Positions 24,369 through 30,873 of a DNA stretch of 64,000 bases are shown here, piece by piece. Below the pieces are notes generated by a model. The model worked only from the letters and a program-made list of their open reading frames with translations. It was not told the origin of the DNA and did not search any database. Position 1 is the first letter of the stretch. Each line of letters starts with the position of its first letter. A program made the position numbers and the translations under genes. The stretch lies in assembly GCF_001425385.1 (NCBI RefSeq), contig NZ_LMQO01000002.1:496001-560000 (forward strand), written 5' to 3'. The DNA is from Sphingomonas sp. Leaf407 (GTDB lineage: Bacteria > Pseudomonadota > Alphaproteobacteria > Sphingomonadales > Sphingomonadaceae).

Positions 24369-25478
24369 TCAGTAGACGACGACCGAGCGGATGCTTTCCC
24401 CGGCGTGCATCAGGTCGAAGCCCTTGTTGATCTCGTCGAGCGAGAGGACGTGGGTAATCATCGGGTCGATCTCGATCTTGCCGTTCATGTACCAGTCGAC
24501 GATCTTCGGCACGTCGGTCCGCCCCTTCGCGCCGCCGAACGCGGTGCCGCGCCAGTTGCGTCCGGTCACGAGCTGGAACGGGCGGGTGGCGATTTCCTTG
24601 CCCGCTTCGGCCACGCCGATGATGATGCTGGTGCCCCAGCCGCGATGGCACGCCTCCAGCGCCTGGCGCATTACGTCGGTGTTGCCGGTGCAGTCGAAGG
24701 TATAGTCGGCACCGCCGTCGGTCAGCGCGACCAGATGCTGGACAAGGTCGCCGGCCACCTCGCGCGGGTTGACGAAATGGGTCATGCCGAAGCGGCGGCC
24801 CCATTCCTCGCGGTCGGGATTGATGTCGACGCCGACGATCAGGTTCGCGCCGGCCATCCGCGCACCCTGCAACACGTTGAGGCCGATGCCGCCCAGACCG
24901 AACACGATGATATTGTCGCCGGGCGCGACCTTCGCGGTGTTCACGACCGCGCCGACGCCGGTGGTGACGCCGCAGCCGACATAGCAGCTCGTCTGGAACG
25001 GGGCGTCCTCGCGGATCTTGGCAACGGCGATCTCGGGCAGGACGGTGAAGTTCGAGAAGGTCGAGCAGCCCATGTAATGATAGATCGGCTGGCCCTTGTA
25101 GCTGAACCGCGTGGTGCCGTCGGGCATCAGCCCCTTGCCTTGGGTGGCGCGGATCGCGGTGCACAGGTTGGTCTTGCCCGACAGGCACGATTTACACTGG
25201 CGGCATTCGGGGGTGTAGAGCGGGATGACGTGATCGCCCACCGCCACGCTGGTCACGCCCGCGCCGACTTCGCGGACGATGCCGGCACCTTCGTGGCCCA
25301 GCACCGAGGGGAACAGCCCCTCGCTGTCCAGCCCGTCGAGGGTATAGGCGTCGGTGTGGCAGATGCCGGTCGCCATGATCTCGATCAACACTTCCCCCGC
25401 CTTGGGGCCTTCGAGGTCGAGTTCGACGATTTCGAGCGGGCGCTTCGCTTCGAAGGCGACGGCGGCACGGGTCTTCAT
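24369..25478 (-). CDS. S-(hydroxymethyl)glutathione dehydrogenase / class III ADH
   Basis: A 369-residue zinc alcohol dehydrogenase of class III. Catalytic zinc ligands are in GICHTDAYT and LGHEGAGIV, the structural zinc site is [15 protein letters not shown], and the NAD fold has [16 protein letters not shown] and [26 protein letters not shown] and [11 protein letters not shown] are class III marks. It oxidises the glutathione adduct of formaldehyde and can reduce S-nitrosoglutathione. Start ATG 25478 has AGGAGA upstream. It stands alone; no S-formylglutathione hydrolase gene is next to it. Confidence 0.95.
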   Translation of the reverse strand: MKTRAAVAFEAKRPLEIVELDLEGPKAGEVLIEIMATGICHTDAYTLDGLDSEGLFPSVLGHEGAGIVREVGAGVTSVAVGDHVIPLYTPECRQCKSCLSGKTNLCTAIRATQGKGLMPDGTTRFSYKGQPIYHYMGCSTFSNFTVLPEIAVAKIREDAPFQTSCYVGCGVTTGVGAVVNTAKVAPGDNIIVFGLGGIGLNVLQGARMAGANLIVGVDINPDREEWGRRFGMTHFVNPREVAGDLVQHLVALTDGGADYTFDCTGNTDVMRQALEACHRGWGTSIIIGVAEAGKEIATRPFQLVTGRNWRGTAFGGAKGRTDVPKIVDWYMNGKIEIDPMITHVLSLDEINKGFDLMHAGESIRSVVVY

Positions 25479-25558
25479 GGGATGTCTCCTGAGGTTGGGC
25501 GTGGGGTAGCGGCGAGCGACCGGGAACGGCAAGGGGGGACGCGCCGCCGCCGGTGGGC

Positions 25559-25748
25559 TAAGGCCGATCGACATTCAGCCAGACGATGGCTCTTGGCGGC
25601 TCCCCTCCCTGACTAGGGAGGGGTTGGGGGTGGGTCGGCCCGCGAGGAAACGTACGCGCTCCACAACCGGCCAACCCACCCCCAACCCCTCCCTTCCAGG
25701 GAGGGGAGCGGATTGGGAAGCCATTTCGTCGAATGTCGATCGGCGCTA
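25559..25748. repeat. R1 repeat copy with outer inverted repeat
   Basis: The outer repeats TAAGGCCGATCGACATTCA (25559-25577) and the complement of TAGCGCCGATCGACATTCG (25730-25748) enclose a full R1 core of about 109 bases (two GGGAGGGG hairpins with GGTGGGTCGG / CCAACCCACC arms). The flanks between outer repeat and core are shared, in inverted order, with the shorter copy at 59047. The right end lies 11 bases before the rlpA start, so the rlpA promoter must be inside or beyond the element. Confidence 0.92.
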
Positions 25749-25759
25749 GAGGGCGGGCG

Positions 25760-26314
25760 ATGTCGCTTCGTTTCCTCCTGCCGCTCGCCGTCCTGCTGCT
25801 GTCCGCCTGTGCCGGGGGCGACTATCGCCCGGTCAGCGATGCCACGATCAAGGTCGGCGCGCCGTACCGGGTGCGGGGGGTCGCCTATGTCCCCGCCGCC
25901 GATCCGGGATACGACATGCTGGGGCTGGCCAGTTGGTACGGTGCCGAGTCGGGGAAGCGCACCGCCAATGGCGAGCGGTTTCGCAGCGACTGGGTGACGG
26001 GGGCGCACACCACGCTGCCCTTGCCCAGCTATGTCGAGGTGACGGCGCTCGATACCGGGCGGCGGATCGTGGTGCGGGTGAACGATCGCGGGCCGTTCGT
26101 CGGTAAGGGGCGCATCCTCGACCTGTCGCGCGGCGCGGCCGAGGCGCTGGGGGTGGCGCGCGCGGGGGTGGTGCCGGTGCGGGTGCGGATCGTCTCGCCC
26201 GACGAGCGTGACCGGGCGCGGCTGCGTAAGGGCAAGTCGGCGCTGGGGTTGCCGCCGGTCGATGCGGCGACGCTGGCGAATTTGCGGGGACAATTGCGGG
26301 CGGCGGGGTTCTGA
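25760..26314 (+). CDS. rlpA: RlpA-type septal ring lytic transglycosylase
   Basis: A 184-residue lipoprotein: signal peptide with lipobox LLSAC (lipidated Cys at about residue 18), then a double-psi beta-barrel with LASWYGAESGKRTANGERF, AHTTLPLPSYVEVT, RRIVVRVNDRGPFVGKGRILDLSRGAAEALG. The catalytic Asp (NDRGPF) and the His of the family are present. There is no C-terminal SPOR domain. RlpA cleaves peptidoglycan strands lacking stem peptides at the division site, anchored in the outer membrane. Start ATG 25760 gives the expected signal peptide; an upstream ATG at 25733 lies in the repeat and is rejected. Confidence 0.93.
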   Translation: MSLRFLLPLAVLLLSACAGGDYRPVSDATIKVGAPYRVRGVAYVPAADPGYDMLGLASWYGAESGKRTANGERFRSDWVTGAHTTLPLPSYVEVTALDTGRRIVVRVNDRGPFVGKGRILDLSRGAAEALGVARAGVVPVRVRIVSPDERDRARLRKGKSALGLPPVDAATLANLRGQLRAAGF

Positions 26315-26388
26315 CGCGCCGGGCAAGGCGTAGCGAAGCTGCGTCGAGCCGCATCAGGCGCGTCCGGCCAGCGGCGGGGCCGCCAATA
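26312..26388. repeat. R6 element after rlpA (short form)
   Basis: Begins at the rlpA stop: TGACGCGCCGGGCAAGG, almost the same 15 bases that follow the Mpo1-like gene, then a small GCGTAGCGAAGCTGCG stem, closure CAGGCGCG, and CCGGCCAGCGGCGGGGCCGCC. The last hairpin of the longer copies is missing. Confidence 0.65.
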
Positions 26389-26392
26389 CTAT

Positions 26393-26518
26393 GATCCATC
26401 CACCTTGAAACAGGCGTCATCCCAGCGAAGGCTGGGATCTCCCGGGGCTGATGCCCAACAAGAGCCGCTGGATGCCCCAGCCTTCGCTGGGGCGACGTTC
26501 CGATGCAGGTGAATCAGA
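26393..26518. repeat. R3 repeat, complete copy
   Basis: Starts GATCCATCCACCTTGAAACA, then GTCATCCCAGCGAAGGCTGG, a middle GATCTCCCGGGGCTGATGCC, and a right arm CCCCAGCCTTCGCTGGGG. The two 16-base arms are each palindromic and also complementary to each other. Related copies are at 10509 (half), 38461, 40498, 51582 and 59158. Together with the R6 element and the TTTACA motif it fills the 370-base gap after rlpA; no gene is visible there. Confidence 0.85.
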
Positions 26519-26532
26519 CGCTGATCCCCGCC

Positions 26533-26552
26533 AAAGTTTACAAAGTTTACAC
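26533..26552 (-). repeat. two GTGTAAACTT units (reverse orientation)
   Basis: AAAGTTTACAAAGTTTACAC read on the plus strand is two units of the same motif found four times at 10657, here on the minus strand. It lies in an AT-richer patch followed by GCGACGCATTTGTTGCG. As at 10.6 kb, it sits next to an R3 and an R6 element. Confidence 0.6.
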
Positions 26553-26685
26553 TAGCGACGCATTTGTTGCGTAGCGTTCGCAACAAGGGCCAGGGCGTCG
26601 GGACGGGGCTGACAGGGTCAAAAAGCGGACACCTGCAAGGGTGCCGGCGGAGAGCCTGGCGGATCGACGGGGTGTAGGACAGCGG

Positions 26686-27255
26686 TTATCGGCCGGGGGC
26701 CTGTTCCGCCAGTTGCCTATCCTGCTCCGCCAGCACCGGTACGCCGAGCGCGGTACGCAGGCTGTCGGGAACGAGTGCGCGGTCATAGGGGTCGCGGGTC
26801 GGCGTCTGGCCGTTCATCTGGCGTGATTGCGTGCCGTAAATCTGCTTCTGGCCGATCATTTGCAGATAGCGGTCGAGCGTGGCGGCGGCGATCCAGCTTG
26901 CACCCGCCTTGCCGCGCGCGACGGCGGCCAGCGCGAGCGAATGGGCGAGGAGATAATCCTCGGGCTTGCCACCATGCTGGAACACGAAGGCGGCGGCGTA
27001 ATAGTCCTCGCCGGTCGACAGCTTGCCGGTGTCGAGCAGGGTGCGGGCGCGGATGCGGCGCGCGGCATCGTCGGCGAGCATCTTCCGAACGAAGGGGATG
27101 TCCCGCATCTGCGCAGGCGTGATGTTGGTGCGGACCGCCTGATCCTCGGCGAACAGGCGGGCCATTTCGGGGTTGTCGGTCGGCGCGGCGCTCTGTGCCG
27201 CTGCCGCGACGGGGGTGAGGAACAGGGCCGACAGGGCGAGTAACGGGTGACGCAT
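26686..27255 (-). CDS. secreted protein of unknown function (DUF6624-like)
   Basis: A 189-residue protein with a clear signal peptide (RHPLLALSALFLTPVAAAAQS). The mature part is rich in helices; DDAARRIRARTLLDTGKLSTGEDYYAAAFVFQHG and HSLALAAVARGKAGASWIAAATLDRYL resemble the DUF6624 domain, with a recurring FQHG/GxxDYLLAHxLA pattern found in many uncharacterised periplasmic proteins. Start ATG 27255 has GAGG upstream. It lies downstream of rpsD on the same strand but beyond a strong terminator, so it is probably transcribed on its own. Confidence 0.75.
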   Translation of the reverse strand: MRHPLLALSALFLTPVAAAAQSAAPTDNPEMARLFAEDQAVRTNITPAQMRDIPFVRKMLADDAARRIRARTLLDTGKLSTGEDYYAAAFVFQHGGKPEDYLLAHSLALAAVARGKAGASWIAAATLDRYLQMIGQKQIYGTQSRQMNGQTPTRDPYDRALVPDSLRTALGVPVLAEQDRQLAEQAPGR

Positions 27256-27316
27256 GGAACCTCGCGGATGGGAAGCGGGGTGGAACATGCGGCAGGCGTT
27301 GCGGGGTGTATATGCG

Positions 27317-27348
27317 AAAAGGGCGGCCCGTTGCGGGGCCGCCCTTTT
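27317..27348. terminator. strong bidirectional Rho-independent terminator
   Basis: AAAAGGGCGGCCC (27317-27329) pairs perfectly with GGGCCGCCCTTTT (27336-27348) around a 6-base loop, giving T-tracts on both strands. It lies 110 bases beyond the rpsD stop and upstream of the secreted-protein gene, and is best read as the rpsD terminator. Confidence 0.88.
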
Positions 27349-27358
27349 CTGTTTCTGC

Positions 27359-27470
27359 CAGCGCCATGGGCGAAGCCCATGTCGTCGGTCGGGGCTTTTC
27401 GCCCCGCCGGCCGGTCGCGCTGAGGAAGTGCCTCGGTCCAGCTTTGCTGGACCTTGGCTCAGCGCGAATA
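27359..27470. repeat. R6 element at the 3' end of rpsD
   Basis: Read on the minus strand from the rpsD end: CGCTGAGCCAAGGTCCAGC hairpin with GCTGGACC, outer closure CTCAGCGCG, then CGGGGCGAAAAGCCCCG, then CATGGGCTTCGCCCATG. The order and loops match the element after the Mpo1-like gene (10808-10918) although the stem sequences differ by compensating changes. The rpsD stop codon is inside the outer stem. Confidence 0.7.
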
Positions 27471-28070
27471 GAATTCCACCACCAGGTTCGGTTCCATCTT
27501 CACCGGGTACGGCACTTCGTCCAGCGTGGGAACGCGGGTGAACGTCACCTTGGTGCCTTCGGCGCCGATGTACTCGGGGATGTCACGCTCGGCGAGCTGC
27601 TGCGCTTCGAGGACCAGCGCCATTTCCTGCGCCTTGGTGCCGAGCGAGATCTCGTCGCCGACGAAGCAGCGGCGCGACGCGATGTTGCACTTCACGCCGT
27701 TGACGCGGACGTGGCCGTGGCTGACGAGCTGGCGCGCGGCCCACACCGTCGGCGCGAACTTCGCGCGGTACACGATCATGTCGAGGCGCTGTTCGAGCAG
27801 GCCGATCAGGTTCTGGCCGGTATCGCCCTTCATGCGCGACGCTTCTTCGTAGGTGCGCTTGAACTGCTTTTCGGTGACGTCGCCGTAATAGCCCTTGAGC
27901 TTCTGCTTGGCGCGGAGCTGGATGCCGAAGTCCGACATCTTGCCCTTGCGGCGCTGGCCATGCTGGCCGGGGCCGTATTCGCGCTTGTTGACCGGGCTCT
28001 TGGGGCGACCCCAGATATTCTCGCCAAGACGGCGATCGAGCTTGTACTTGGCGCTGGAGCGCTTCGACAT
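27459..28070 (-). CDS. rpsD: 30S ribosomal protein S4
   Basis: A 203-residue S4 protein: N-terminal [21 protein letters not shown], the [31 protein letters not shown] block typical of alphaproteobacterial S4, and the S4 RNA-binding domain around [34 protein letters not shown]. It binds 16S rRNA early in 30S assembly. Start ATG 28070 gives the conserved MSKR N-terminus; an upstream ATG four codons earlier is less likely. It stands alone, with an R6 element and a strong terminator downstream. Confidence 0.97.
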   Translation of the reverse strand: MSKRSSAKYKLDRRLGENIWGRPKSPVNKREYGPGQHGQRRKGKMSDFGIQLRAKQKLKGYYGDVTEKQFKRTYEEASRMKGDTGQNLIGLLEQRLDMIVYRAKFAPTVWAARQLVSHGHVRVNGVKCNIASRRCFVGDEISLGTKAQEMALVLEAQQLAERDIPEYIGAEGTKVTFTRVPTLDEVPYPVKMEPNLVVEFYSR

Positions 28071-28292
28071 GGGTATTTCCAATGCAATTGCGTATGACGT
28101 TTGACCACCCGGCAGGGTGATCGCGAGTCCCGGTCTTCGCGGCCGGCGAATGCCGGGGCCACCGCTTCACCGGGGTGCGGGGCCAAATTGCGAAGCGGCG
28201 CGGTTAGACGGCGGGGGCGGTGGAGTCAAGGCGGGGGTGGGATTGGCAGCCGCGAGGCGCGCAATCGCGGGTTTTTGAACAGGGCGTCAGGG

Positions 28293-28457
28293 TCGATCGA
28301 CATCCGGGCTGAGCGCCGGCAACCTTGCTCCCCTCCCTGGCAGGGAGGGGTTGGGGGTGGGTCGGGCCGTTAAGGAACGGACGCGCTCCACAACCGGCCA
28401 ACCCACCCCCGGCCCCTCCCTTGTCAGGGAGGGGAGAAGCCGAACGTCGGTCCGCCC
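28293..28457. repeat. R1 repeat copy, degenerate outer ends
   Basis: A full R1 core (28328-28436) with weakened outer repeats (GGTCGATCGACATCC on the left, CGAACGTCGGTCCGCCC on the right). The right end touches the stop codon of the 78-residue protein gene. It fills most of the gap between rpsD and that gene. Confidence 0.8.
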
Positions 28458-28694
28458 TCAATAATTCTGGCGGCTGGTGCGGCGGCGCATCTGTTCGACG
28501 TCGGTGTTGTTCGCCGCATCGATCGCCGCCCATTCGGTCGCGCTGTGGCATTCGCGCTTGGCGGCGACGCGCGATCCGGTGGGGGCGGGCATCTTGCGAC
28601 ATATGCGCTCGTTCGGGTTCTTGGGCGGCACCGGTGCGGCGGGTGGCGTCGGCGCTTGCGCGAGGAGGGCTGCGAGCAGGAGGGCGGTCGACAT
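28458..28694 (-). CDS. small secreted protein of unknown function
   Basis: A 78-residue protein with a signal-like N-terminus (STALLLAALLAQA), a proline-rich stretch (PTPPAAPVPPKNP) and a compact conserved core ERICRKMPAPTGSRVAAKRECHSATEWAAI with two cysteines that could form a disulfide. This core recurs in many small sphingomonad and other alphaproteobacterial periplasmic proteins of unknown role. Its stop codon is directly followed by the R1 repeat. Confidence 0.75.
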   Translation of the reverse strand: MSTALLLAALLAQAPTPPAAPVPPKNPNERICRKMPAPTGSRVAAKRECHSATEWAAIDAANNTDVEQMRRRTSRQNY

Positions 28695-28817
28695 GGGGCA
28701 GGGTCCTTCGATGTGGCGCGCGGGCCGGACCCGATACAAGCAGAGTGGGATGCGCGGGGCAACCGGTTGGTCGCGAGACGGTCGACAGCGGCGTTCGCGA
28801 CGCTAAAGCGGGTGGCC

Positions 28818-29129
28818 ATGACGACCAAGATCCTGCCGCCCGCCGACTGCACCACCATGGCCGAGGTCCGCGCTGGCGTCGACAGCCTCGACCGCGAGCT
28901 GGTGGCGCTGCTGGCGCGGCGCTTCGGCTATATGGACGCCGCCGCGCGGATCAAGCCGGACCGCGGCGCGGTACGCGACGAGGCGCGGAAAGCGCAGGTC
29001 ATCGCCAATGCGCGTGCGGCGGCGGTCGCGGCGGGTGCTCCCGAGGCGGCGATCGGCGAGCTGTGGGAAGCGCTGGTCGAGGCGTCGATCGCCCATGAAC
29101 TGGCGCGGTTCGACGCGACGCGGGGGTAA
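28818..29129 (+). CDS. chorismate mutase, AroQ class
   Basis: A 103-residue all-helical chorismate mutase: MAEVRAGVDSLDRELVALLARRFGYMDAAARIK with the key Arg and the LDxELVxLLxxR signature, then RDEARKAQVIANARAAA and LWEALVEASIAHELARFD. It is stand-alone, like monofunctional AroQ or PchB-type enzymes, and would turn chorismate into prephenate for Phe/Tyr synthesis. The start at 28818 gives the family N-terminus; longer upstream frames have no similarity. It converges on the trmJ-like gene with an R2 repeat between. Confidence 0.9.
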   Translation: MTTKILPPADCTTMAEVRAGVDSLDRELVALLARRFGYMDAAARIKPDRGAVRDEARKAQVIANARAAAVAAGAPEAAIGELWEALVEASIAHELARFDATRG

Positions 29130-29140
29130 GCCACAACGCA

Positions 29141-29242
29141 CCCGTCATTCCGGCGCAGGCCTGAATCCACGGATACGGGCCGTAGCGGCTCCATCGCAAA
29201 CCTCGCCTGTCCATGGATTCCGGCCTGCGCCGGAATGACGGG
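29141..29242. repeat. R2 repeat between convergent genes
   Basis: CCCGTCATTCCGGCGCAGGC at the left and its complement at the right end (GCCTGCGCCGGAATGACGGG, to 29242) enclose a loop with secondary pairing. It starts 12 bases after the chorismate mutase stop and ends 10 bases before the stop of the convergent RNA methyltransferase. Confidence 0.88.
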
Positions 29243-29252
29243 AAGCAGGAAG

Positions 29253-30257
29253 TTACCGGCGGCGCTTTGCCCCGTCCAGCGCCGACAGGACGCCGCGCAT
29301 CGTGCGGACTTCCTGCGAGGTCCAGCCGGCCTTGGTGAGCAGGGTGCGCAGCGTGCGGCGCGAGGTGACGGCGCGTTCGGGCGGATAGAAGAACCGTGCC
29401 GCCTCCAGCATGTCGTCGAGCTGGCCGATCATTCCCTCCAGCTCCTCGTGCGGGGCGGGTTCGCCGAGATCGACGACCGGCGGGCTGGCCAGCCCCTCGC
29501 CCTTCGACCATTCATACGCAACGAGGATCACCGCCTGCGCCAGATTGAGCGAGCCGAATTCGGGGTTGATCGGCACGGTCAGGATAGTGCGGGCAAGCGC
29601 CACGTCGTCGGTTTCCAGGCCGGAGCGCTCCGGGCCGAACAGGATCGCGGAGCGGCCGCCCTCCGCGCGGATCGCGGTTGCCGCCGCCTCGGGCGTCACC
29701 ACCGGTTTGGTGATGCCGCGCTTGCGCACGGTGGTCGCATAGACGTGCGCGCAGTCGGCGACCGCCTCGGCGACGGTTTCGTACACCACCGCGTTGCGCA
29801 GCACCTGATCCGCGCCGCTGGCGGCGGGACCGGCTTCGGGGTTGGGCCAGCCGTCACGCGGGGCGACGAGGCGCATCTCGACCAGACCGAAGTTCAGCAT
29901 GGCGCGCGCCGCCTTGCCGATGTTCTGCCCCAGTTGCGGGCGGACGAGGACGATGACCGGCGCGTCGCTGCGGAGCGGTGCGGGGTCGCCGCGATGCTGC
30001 GCCGAGACGGTCGACCAGTCACCGCGGAACAGCCCTTCCTTCTTCTTGCGCGACCATTCGCCGACCTGTTCGACGCGGGCTAGTGCATCGGCTTCGTGGT
30101 CGAACCCCTCGCTCCACATCAGCTCGACGGGCAGGCGGTCCTGCGTATGGCCGAGCACGTCGCCCGCGCCATGTGCGGCGACGGCGCGGTCGAGATCGTC
30201 GGTGTGGCCGGTGAAATAGCTGCCGTCGGCGCAGCGCAGGATATAGGCGTGGAACAT
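29253..30257 (-). CDS. GIY-YIG domain fused to TrmJ-type RNA methyltransferase
   Basis: A 334-residue two-domain protein. Residues 1-90 are a GIY-YIG nuclease-like domain of the UPF0213/YhbQ type (FHAYILRCADGSYFTGHTDDL, with the conserved Arg replaced or shifted in LDRAVAAH, and QVGEWSRKKKEGL). Residues 100-334 are a SpoU-class knotted methyltransferase like TrmJ: PVIVLVRPQLGQNIGKAARAMLNFGL, LFGPERSGLETDDVALA and NLAQAVILVAYEW, which methylates ribose 32 of some tRNAs. The linker STVSAQHRGDPAPLRSDA contains no ATG, GTG or TTG, so the methyltransferase cannot begin there. The fusion is unusual; whether the nuclease domain is active is unknown. Confidence 0.85.
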   Translation of the reverse strand: MFHAYILRCADGSYFTGHTDDLDRAVAAHGAGDVLGHTQDRLPVELMWSEGFDHEADALARVEQVGEWSRKKKEGLFRGDWSTVSAQHRGDPAPLRSDAPVIVLVRPQLGQNIGKAARAMLNFGLVEMRLVAPRDGWPNPEAGPAASGADQVLRNAVVYETVAEAVADCAHVYATTVRKRGITKPVVTPEAAATAIRAEGGRSAILFGPERSGLETDDVALARTILTVPINPEFGSLNLAQAVILVAYEWSKGEGLASPPVVDLGEPAPHEELEGMIGQLDDMLEAARFFYPPERAVTSRRTLRTLLTKAGWTSQEVRTMRGVLSALDGAKRRR

Positions 30258-30425
30258 GGCCGCGTTCGATACCGCCGGTGGGCGGCGGGGGGAAGGGGGA
30301 CGGACACGTCATCCCTTTGGACGGTGGGCGGCGGCGTTAACCATTGTTCAACACCATGTCCGGTAATCAAACCTCCGTACCAAAAGGCTCGCGATGGACA
30401 GGGCCTGGTGAACAGGGGTTGTGAC

Positions 30426-30698
30426 ATGGGGCAGAGCTTGAAGGGCGCGCATCGCCTGCATTCGGGCGACGAGGGATTGCGCTGGCTGGACCTCGGCATC
30501 CGCTATTCGAGCGGGACCGACGACACACGGATCGATCTGGTCGAGGCGCACAAGTGGTTCAATCTGGCGGCGATGTCCGGCCTCGACACCGCGCAGGAAT
30601 GGCGCAGCGAGATCGCGACCGACATGACCGCGCGGCAGATTGCGCAGGCGCAGAAGGCCGCGCGGGCGTTCGTCGCGATGGGTGCGCGGGTTAACTGA
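30426..30698 (+). CDS. small Sel1-like repeat protein
   Basis: A 90-residue cytoplasmic protein with one Sel1/TPR-like helix pair: LRWLDLGIRYSSG and DLVEAHKWFNLAAMSGLDTAQEWRSEIATDMTARQIAQAQKAARAF. The pattern EAHKWFNLAA...A..WR.E.A..MT..QIAEAQ.LAR is widespread in small alphaproteobacterial proteins without known function. Start ATG 30426 has AGGGG upstream. It is convergent with topA. Confidence 0.8.
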   Translation: MGQSLKGAHRLHSGDEGLRWLDLGIRYSSGTDDTRIDLVEAHKWFNLAAMSGLDTAQEWRSEIATDMTARQIAQAQKAARAFVAMGARVN

Positions 30699-30718
30699 GC
30701 GGCGGCATTGTGGTGTTG

Positions 30719-30865
30719 CCCTCTCCCCGGACAGGGGAGAGGGGCGAAGCGAGCCTGAGGCTCGCGCGCTCGCATTCGCGAGCGCTTCCCCTCTCCCAGC
30801 TCCGACTAGGCCCTTGCTTTGCAAGGACCAAGTCTGCGCATCCCTCTCCCCTGAAGGGGAGAGGG
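30719..30865. repeat. R7 palindromic repeat, GGGGAGAGGG type
   Basis: CCCTCTCCCC at 30719 and GGGGAGAGGG near 30733 form a hairpin, followed by GCGAGCCTGAGGCTCGC and GCGCTCGCATTCGCGAGCGC hairpins, a CTTGCTTTGCAAGG hairpin, and a closing CCCTCTCCCCTGAAGGGGAG pair up to 30865. The whole lies between the convergent Sel1-like and topA genes. Only one copy is in the window. Confidence 0.7.
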
Positions 30866-30873
30866 AAGGGGGG

